Shown piece by piece: positions 56,991-64,000 of a stretch of DNA of 64,000 nucleotides. The position numbers and the translations under genes are program-made. Below the pieces are notes generated by a model. The model saw only the letters and a list, made by a program, of their open reading frames with translations, was not told where the DNA came from and ran no database searches. This DNA is from Datnioides undecimradiatus (taxonomy: Eukaryota > Chordata > Actinopteri > Lobotiformes > Datnioididae): contig WARS01000025.1 in the NCBI GenBank assembly GCA_008933995.1, positions 3,889,477 through 3,953,476 of the forward strand, in the 5' to 3' direction. Positions within the stretch are counted from its first letter, which is position 1; each line of letters starts with the position of its first letter.

Positions 56991-59900
56991 CTGGCCACGG
57001 AAACAGAGTTACATCATTCTCAGATTGGTATTCAATGCTTATTCTTTTAAGGTGAGTCCAGATGTGGCAAGTTAAGTTATCCAACATGCAGATAAGTAAT
57101 ATAAAAAGTGAACAAAACATGCTTTTTGGGCTGTAATTTACATGCACTTAAAGCTGGGGAAAGCTAAACAACTGAATGTTTTGAACAAGGCATGTCAGAG
57201 ACACAGAATTTTCAAAGGTATTCTCCCACAGTCAACCAAAAAATGTGGTTTTGTAGGACACAAACACTAACAAAACATGAACTGTAACGAGCTGTACTCG
57301 CCCTCAAAACATACCTTCCTCCCTAAGAGCAGGATAATGATGTTGGCTTTGAGTCAGACCTATTTTTTCTGTTCCTTCCTGAATGACTGCAGTCCAAATA
57401 ACTCCTGCCTTCCTGCACAGTGTCTCTGAACTATCGCCTGTACTTTTCATTTTCTATGCTTTCAGCATCCCCCTCTCTGCACCAGTTCATAGCTGTGTTG
57501 TCTTTAACTGCAGGGAATCGAAAATAAAAGCAGAACAAAAACAGTGAGTTACGGAATAGGTCTGTACCTGTTTGACGCTGCCCTTGGTGGTGCAGAACAT
57601 GTAGATGACGTAGCCCGGGATCAATACCATTGAAGACAAAGCCATGAGCCAACCAATCAACTGGCCCCACAGAGGGTACACATACTTCCCCAAGGTCAGA
57701 GGGGTCATCTCAATGGCGCTGAAGGTGAACACCCCCTAAAACATTGAGGAGTGGTGTTGAGAAGTGCAGGCACTTTCAAAAAAGACTTGACAGGTGATTG
57801 GATCAGCCATCATCATACCTTCTACCAAAGGTTAAATTAAACCAATCAGATCAACAAACTACATGATGCAGAAGGAGTGTAGGAGTGTAGCAGCAGTGCA
57901 GTCGGAGGAGTAGGATGTAGTGGGACCTTTTCATCTTTTTCAACCTCGAGCTTTAGTGCTTTGTTCATCTTTCAGCGAATCTCTAATTCTGCATAACTGC
58001 AGCTATAGAAGCTCATAAGATAGCTTGTTGGGAGCCTCCATTGTTATTTTTTAAAGAACAGTCACTTCTCGCTAACCTGCAAGTCTAGATGTCTAAACCT
58101 GCAAATCATCAAATCATTGCTTGCTATATAATTTAAAATGAAAGTTTTATGTAGTGTGTTATATGGATTAAAGAGATTGCAAGAAATGTTTTGATTATGT
58201 TGGGCATACAATTGAGCTATAACCAATGCACACATTCACTACTGTCACTGTTTAAAAAAAGGAAAATAACTTATCAACATAATTGATGTAAAATGAATAT
58301 TTTTTTTATGATGCAATTCTCCATCTATCACCTATCACCTTTAATATCCCATTTATGCAGCTTTCTTTGTCACGACAGGAGTGAAGATAAAGACACTGCT
58401 GTGATTTCCCAGAGGGGCAGAAGTGCAAATCACCACAGAGGTTTATAGATCTCCGTGAGGGACAAGGGAGCACATGTTAAAAGTTCAACTTAGAAAAATG
58501 CACATTATGTGAGTTAAATCGATAATCATTCCCCGCCTACCAGGCAGATCAGCGGAGTGAAGAACATCCAGCATAGCTTCCACCAGCCACAAGGCCTGTA
58601 GCCGATCATGTCCTCAATGTTTTTATAAAACCTTTCAGCTCCTGTGGCATAAAGAGAGGAGAAGAGGACAAAGCTGAAGTCTGTGTGCGTTAATGTGGAG
58701 ATAATAACGACAAGAACAAAGCCTTATGGGGTAAAAGAGGGGGGAAAGCTGATTGGATGGAGAGTCTTATCACAGCAAGCGGAGCAGATAAATGTAATTT
58801 CCTGTTGGACCGCTACAGTGTATATATGAAATCTACATGCTTGACTCATTAGGTGACTTGCCCAAGTATTGTCCTTTCTGTTCGGATTGTCTCAACTTGT
58901 TTCAGCTTTGGCTGCGTTTCACTCTACAGTGTTTGGTTTGTGCGTCGACGGAGTAAAATCAATTTCCTACCATAAAACCAGGATATGGAAACGGTTTCGA
59001 AGAAGACGAGGAAGAGAAGGCACATCCCACTGGCAGAGTAGTAATCAAACAGCTTGAACACGTACAGACCACCCTGGGAAATTTCAGCACACACAGACAC
59101 ACAAATCTGCTTCAGAGGCTGAATATTAATGTCCCTCTCTTTATTGAATAAAATATGCATGATGAATGTACACCGCAGGTTGTTGTGAGATCATTTTGTC
59201 ATTATGTATAATGCAGGAGGGGCTTCTTTTCCCCAGTGCCAGCGAAAATGTGCATGTTCACTCGCGGTTGTGTATTGATTTTTAAAGGCACCCTTTGTGT
59301 AATACTTATTCATGCTTGCACACAACCCGCAGTGCAAATGCACCAAAAGCTAAGAGCATTAGATATAGAACGCACACAACTACATGTACCTGTGTGATGT
59401 TGGAGAAGCCGATGATGAAGGAAATGAAGCAGACAACTAGGATGAACAACTTCTTCCTCTTCCTCAGCAGCAGGGGGTATTCATCCATTAGAGCTGTTAT
59501 GAATCCTTCCACTGTGCAGAACTAATGCATGACATTATTAAGACGCATGGGTCAAAATATACTGTAGTTTGTTATTAATTTAGCATTAAACTCAAATAAC
59601 TACAACAGAACCAGTGTTCAGTTGCTATTAACATTTGGTTTAGCTGACATAAGTGTATACTGCTAAGATGAGCCTCGTCAGTGTTAGGATATTAGGATGT
59701 TAGGAGAAGTTAGGATATTGGTATTTTCATGAACAACTATTACCTACATCATTCTTGATGTATAAAATAAAGTTTACTCAGTAGCTTTTGCTGGTTTTGC
59801 AAAGCAATAAAAGGATATGTTGTCAATTAAAAACAATGGATAAGACCAAAACAATCAAATGAGTACTATCTGTTGAGCAGTTGTGCTAAGTGTGAGCTGT

Positions 59901-61958
59901 TTGTACCTGACTGTCCAGGCCAAGCATCATGAGCATGGAGAAGAAGAGGATAGCCCACAGAGAGGACATGGGCAGCTGGGTGACAGCCTGAGGATAAGCT
60001 AAAAATGCCAGACCTGGACCTAAATGTCACACAGACAAGACACCATTTAAAAAAAACAAAGCATTTTCTTATGTCATTGCGCTGAAACCTACTGAAAGTC
60101 AAAAGCATGACCTATCTAGAAAAAAATAAACAGAAAAAAACAGCAGAGCATAGTGTTTACTTTGTGTTTTTCTGTTTTGAATTTGAGATGCTGCTGGGTG
60201 ACTCAGCCTCCAACATTTGAAAACATCCAAGGCTGCCAAAGAAGCTCAGTTAAATGTGCGGCGAAGGACTGAAAGCAAGTCAATTTGTCTGAGAAGGCTT
60301 GTTCCACGTAAAAGGTCAAACACAGAACCTGTCTCAAGTCTTAAGAACTTCTCTCTGCTGTTTATAAGGAACATGAATGGTGTGTTTTATTTGTCTGAGG
60401 TACTGTAGAAATGGGAAAACAACACCTGCAACTATATGCCTTCATGTTTATATGATGATTTCTATAACCAAAGAAAAAAGACAGAAATATATGGTTAGAA
60501 AACTTGCTGCATTCAGATTGCCTTCATACACACTCACAAAGGGGTTACAGAAAGTAATGCTTGCATAAAATCAAGCATATAATCAGCCGCATTGTTCACT
60601 GGTCACTCACTGTATCAAAGCCGCATTAAGTTGCTGCTAATGCAAACCCAGCATTTTCCAACTGCTGCTTCCTTTGTGTTAAAAGTGTTCAACACAGGTA
60701 CAAAGCAGAACAAATTCAAGGGCAAAATTAATTAAAATGAAATGAAATATAAAAGTTAAACTTGCTAAAACTTGGTGTGGCTTTAATTGTGAAGTGCCGA
60801 CAAAGTGTATGAGCTGTGTTGAGTGGAAGAAGACTTGTGCCAGTTATTGAGTGACTTGCTGCACTGTTACACCAGTTAGACCAGATACTCTATATCTCTA
60901 ACAACGTGCCTGCTCAAGGACTGTTTACTGAAGTGTGAAACCTCATCTGCTGTAATCACCAATTACCTCAGACCTCAACTTTAAAATACTTTACACCCTC
61001 TAAAGACTGCAGCAACATAACATGTTCTTTTATCTGATGTAATAATTGTATGTGTTTTTATCATATTTTTAAAAAATCAAGATACATTTGGTCAAGTACT
61101 GTACTTAAGTACAAATGTGAGGTATTTGTACTTGAGAACATTCGTTCCATGCCACTCTGCCTCTAACATATTATAAGACAAAGAGATATATTGTTGATCC
61201 CAAACAAATAAAACAGTAAAATGCTGCGTAAACATTACTGTACGAGTAATCGTGTAACATGCATAAAACATGTTATTATTACAAGGGCAATTTTCTAAAT
61301 ACTTTCAGTGCATTTTTCTGATTTAACTTTTGTGGTACAATGTTTTTTTGCAACTGTTTGCCGTACCTGACGCTGCTAGTTCCTGGACCGGTTTCTTAGT
61401 GATGTAGGACATGAAGCCCACAATGGAGAAGATGACGAAGCCAGCAAACATGCTCGTGCAGGAGTTGATGCAGCAAACTATGATGGAGTCCCTGAAGAGA
61501 ATTCAATGAACAGCTGGGATGAAAGGCTAAAAAAAAAAAAACATTAAACCTTCAGAGAGCTTGTTCCTACTTGTACACATCATTGTTGTAGGGGTTGTAG
61601 CTTCCCAGAGCGATGAGTGAGCCCAGGCCCAGTCCATAGGAGAAAAAGATCTGAGTTGCAGCATCCAACCACACCTGTCAGACAACAGATACATGTAGGT
61701 GTCAAAGGCGCTGTTAATTCTAGTGTCTCAGTATACTCAGTCCCCCTTTTGCATCAGTCATGCACCTCCGTATGCTTGTTTATGAATATGTTTTTTGTGT
61801 TTGAATGTGTGAAGGCTGTTTACCTCAGACTGGATGAGCTTATTAAAGTCTGGAGTAATATAGAAGCGTATTCCGTCTATGGCTCCGGGCAAAGTGACCC
61901 CACGAAAGAATAGTATAAACAGCATGAAGTAGGGATAGGTGGCTGAGAAATACACTAC
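56895..61958 (-). CDS. slc6a1l: GAT1-type GABA transporter (SLC6 family), 5'-partial, 9 exons
   Basis: The product is a Na+/Cl- coupled plasma-membrane carrier for GABA. Exons in coding order: 61958-61824, 61674-61571, 61491-61367, 60019-59907, 59521-59390, 59073-58971, 58641-58541, 57735-57568 and 56990-56895. All introns are GT-AG and the phases join into 358 residues, TM5 to the C-terminus (GAT1 is about 600 aa). Assignment to GAT1 rather than GAT2/GAT3/BGT1 rests on [18 protein letters not shown] in TM6, [18 protein letters not shown] in TM7, and LDSQFCTVEG in TM8, where the others have LDSQFVCVES. Divergence in the last two exons suggests the teleost slc6a1-like paralogue rather than slc6a1a/b. 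The symbol is less certain than the family. Confidence 0.93.
56991..57567 (-). other. slc6a1-like last intron, 0.6 kb
   Basis: Nothing recognised apart from the splice sites. It ends in two in-frame AGs nine bases apart, the first of which gives the better family alignment. Confidence 0.7.
57568..57735 (-). CDS. slc6a1l: slc6a1-like exon: TM11 end and TM12
   Basis: The acceptor is atgttttag and the donor gtacag. It encodes 56 residues, [16 protein letters not shown] through [20 protein letters not shown] (TM12) to TKGSVKQ. Confidence 0.96.
57736..58540 (-). other. slc6a1-like intron, 0.8 kb
   Basis: AT-rich; no exon, repeat or RNA gene recognised. Confidence 0.7.
58541..58641 (-). CDS. slc6a1l: slc6a1-like exon: TM11 start
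   Basis: The acceptor is atgccacag and the donor gtaggc. It encodes [16 protein letters not shown] and [17 protein letters not shown]. It is more diverged from mammalian GAT1 than the TM6-TM10 exons. Confidence 0.95.
58971..59073 (-). CDS. slc6a1l: slc6a1-like exon: TM10
   Basis: The acceptor is tttcccag and the donor gtagga. It encodes [17 protein letters not shown] and [18 protein letters not shown]. The intron to the next exon (58642-58970) shows no feature. Confidence 0.96.
59390..59521 (-). CDS. slc6a1l: slc6a1-like exon: end of TM8, TM9
   Basis: The acceptor is atgcattag and the donor gtacat. It opens with [20 protein letters not shown]. The FCT spelling (Thr400 of human GAT1) is the GAT1 hallmark. 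TM9 is [17 protein letters not shown], then SNITQ. Introns on either side (59522-59906 and 59074-59389) hold nothing recognised. Confidence 0.97.
59907..60019 (-). CDS. slc6a1l: slc6a1-like exon: EL4 and TM8
   Basis: The acceptor is catttag and the donor gtacaa. It encodes [17 protein letters not shown] and [20 protein letters not shown]. The Asp-Ser of LDSQ contributes to the Na2 site of SLC6 transporters. Confidence 0.96.
60020..61366 (-). other. slc6a1-like intron, 1.3 kb
   Basis: AT-rich; no exon or repeat recognised. The joint at its ends (...ELAAS-G / PGLAFLAYP...) is continuous with GAT1, so no exon is missing. Confidence 0.75.
61367..61491 (-). CDS. slc6a1l: slc6a1-like exon: TM7 and EL4 start
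   Basis: The acceptor is ctcttcag and the donor gtacgg. It encodes [19 protein letters not shown] and [20 protein letters not shown]. This is the TM7 helix of GAT1, with Asn and Ser residues of the Na1/Cl region retained. Confidence 0.96.
61571..61674 (-). CDS. slc6a1l: slc6a1-like exon: TM6 (substrate and sodium site)
   Basis: The acceptor is ctgacag and the donor gtagga. It encodes [18 protein letters not shown] and [17 protein letters not shown]. In SLC6 carriers the FSYG region of TM6 is unwound and lines the substrate, Na+ and Cl- sites; all key residues appear intact. Confidence 0.96.
61824..61958 (-). CDS. slc6a1l: slc6a1-like exon: TM5
   Basis: The acceptor is ctcatag and the donor gtaaac, both read on the minus strand. 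It encodes 45 residues beginning [20 protein letters not shown], the TM5 segment, followed by VTLPGA and the extracellular stretch [11 protein letters not shown]. Upstream exons (N-terminus to TM4) are not in the window. Confidence 0.95.
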
Positions 61959-64000
61959 CTATGAGAAACAGAGAGAGAAAGAGAGAACAGTCTCCTTTTA
62001 GTGCTCAAACTAACAGATTTCTCTTATGCCAAAGCCAAAAACAAGTCTAGTTTATACAGAATTTTAAAGGTAAGATAGCATGTGTTGAGATGGCGTCGGG
62101 ATATTTACAAGTTAATCACAACTGCAAACAACTCAAAGCCATTTCTCTTAAATAACTCAAAGACAAAAAGAGATGCAAAACCCCTGAAGTACAAGAATAT
62201 TTCCATGGCTTCTTTTTGCCAGAAGATCATGCCAGAGGATGTGGGCAGCAGTTCTGTAGCATAATGATTATGCTTAATTGGTAATGTCCGTCAAGGCCAG
62301 GGCCTTTGGGGAATTCATTTTTCTCACACACATTAAAATCCAATTATCTCTGGCAGTGAATGTGTAAATGTGTTTCTGCTCACATAGCATTGGTTGAACT
62401 TGCTTTAATTTAAAAATCCCAGGCAATAGGCAGCGTGCTTTTCTCCCCTTTCTTTTTATAACTCTTTTCCTATCACCTCCAAATCATCCAGCAGTTTGGT
62501 ATTAAAGAACAACTTTTGAAACGGTTTCTTCACCTGAGTGAAAGGTTGAGACAGCAGAGTGACAGCAGATATAAAGCGGAGTCAACATCTGAGAGGAATA
62601 AATAAACAGGACATATCTCTTCCCAAGGAATATTCATATTTATTTTGGCTATTAAAGGGCAAAATAAAGAAATAGAGACAATTTATAAGTCCTTGAGTAA
62701 GAAAATCATAAGAGACCTAAAAAAAGACAATAACAAAAAAGACAAAATCATCAGACAAGTTCTAAAACACTGAGAAATTTCATTGTAAATACAAATAAAC
62801 AATGGAAGGGGGTGAGTTTATAAAACTATTTGTCCGTACAACACTGGTATTAATGAATACTAATAAGAAAATACCCAAGAAGGAAAAAGGCAGTGACTCT
62901 AATGATTCCCTATAAACACAAAGGATTAATTAGCCAGCTCACACCAGTCGAACTTTGCACATTAAAATGATTTAACCTCTCCCAAAGGCTCAAAGATAAG
63001 CAACTATGAAAGTCTAATATCAATGAAGTTTTGAATATTTTAGTGGACAACGGGCTTGAATGTCATCACCAATTGATTTGAAACTCTCCCCAAAGTGTGC
63101 CTTGAGATCAATGGATGAAATCCTCTTTTTTGTGCACACAGGGAAAGATCAATAGCCTGAGCAGTGATGAATACTATCCAACTGAGCTGTGAACTATGAG
63201 CACTGACTCATGTTGATGCACGCCCGTGATTAATAAACACACAGACAATCAAAGAGAGGGAGCTTCAGTGATCTAGCAACCAATCGCACATATCTCGTCA
63301 AGCCTGAGATCACTTCTCCCTGAAGGAAAAGAGAGACTTAAATGATAAAACAAACCAATTATAGAAGCTCAACTGTGGTGTCAGTTTTGGGGAGGGCCAA
63401 GTGGTCCAATGGCTTAATAGACCAAATAACTGACCAATAAACCGCCATTAAATACTGATCATACAAAGAACAGGACTGGAAGCAATGCTAGCATCTCTGG
63501 GCTGTACATAAGCACAGAAATGCTAACATCAGAAAGCTAATATGCTCACAATGACAATCACAACATGTTGATATTATAATCTATAATGTTAGCGATCTTA
63601 TTTTTGTGTTGTAGCATGCTAAGTCATTGCTAATTATTACTAAACACCACCTGCTTTTAAGGTTAATGGGAATGTGTTTTTTTGTTTTTTAGGTCATAAA
63701 CCAGAGTATTAGTTAAGTATTTACACTTTTGAACTGATGATGGTACAAGGTGGAAAGGTTCAAAGATCAAATTAATGGCAATTCGTCCTGAGGAGGACAT
63801 GAATATCTGAACCAAAGTACTACCATCCAATAGCTGTTCAAGTCACTAAAATCAAAAATTGAAAATGCCAGTGGAGTGGTAGAGTGATGGTTGGGGATCA
63901 TCATTGTCATCAGGGTACATCCTCTGAGGACCATGAATGTTAGTCCAAAAGTGATTCATATATAACTTATATTCATATATAAAATATAGAGATTTGCTCT
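61959..64000 (-). other. slc6a1-like intron continuing beyond the window
   Basis: The exon encoding TM4 and the lysine before VVYFSAT was searched for on the minus strand and not found, so this stretch is intron at least to the window edge. A near-complete reverse copy of repeat family A lies at about 63520-63900. Confidence 0.65.
63520..63900 (-). repeat. Dispersed repeat family A, copy 5 (reverse)
   Basis: 'aatgctaacat', 'atgctcacaatgacaatca', 'gtagcatgctaagtcattg' and 'ggtcataaaccagagtatta', then 'acatgaatatctgaaccaaa' and 'catccaatagctgttcaag', occur in this order. It is the longest and best-kept copy in the window. Confidence 0.75.

Noticed and set aside
62520-62600. Minus-strand donor-like 'cacctgag' as an upstream transporter exon
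   Set aside because: Translation in all three minus frames does not give the TM4-TM5 residues expected before VVYFSAT.

Overview
The window is nuclear DNA from a ray-finned fish, most likely a percomorph. The evidence is GT-AG introns of about 0.1-8.5 kb, many long (CA)n/(GT)n microsatellites, a tRNA-derived SINE, several old dispersed repeats of the type common in teleost introns, and two genes whose proteins match vertebrate families but are not mammalian in detail. I see no bacterial, viral or CRISPR-like content, and no undescribed multi-gene system.

Plus strand, 7019-51889: twelve consecutive coding exons of iqsec3 (BRAG3/SynArfGEF, an IQ-motif and Sec7-domain ARF exchange factor). All exon phases join and give 1,200 residues ending in a stop. 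The first exon(s), which encode the N-terminal coiled coil in this family, lie left of the window, so positions 1-7018 are read as intron or 5' flank. Product order: repeat-rich low-complexity N-terminal part, IQ motif, long proline-rich linker, Sec7 domain with its glutamate finger, PH domain, and a His/Pro-rich tail ending in a PDZ-type ligand.

Minus strand, 61958-56895: the last nine coding exons (358 residues, TM5 to the C-terminus) of an SLC6 GABA transporter of the GAT1 type, probably slc6a1l. The first ~240 residues lie right of the window. The two genes are convergent, about 5 kb apart between stop codons.

IQSEC3 is known as an ARF-GEF of inhibitory synapses that binds gephyrin, and GAT1-type carriers clear GABA. 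The window therefore pairs a postsynaptic organiser with a GABA re-uptake transporter. In human, IQSEC3 neighbours SLC6A12/SLC6A13 (BGT1/GAT2), so a GAT1-type neighbour here is the main comparative point. Other points of interest are a perfect-looking Ena/VASP EVH1 ligand in the proline-rich linker, a splice donor lying inside a GT microsatellite, a donor followed by a long CA repeat, a candidate alternative last exon, and six scattered copies of one old repeat family.
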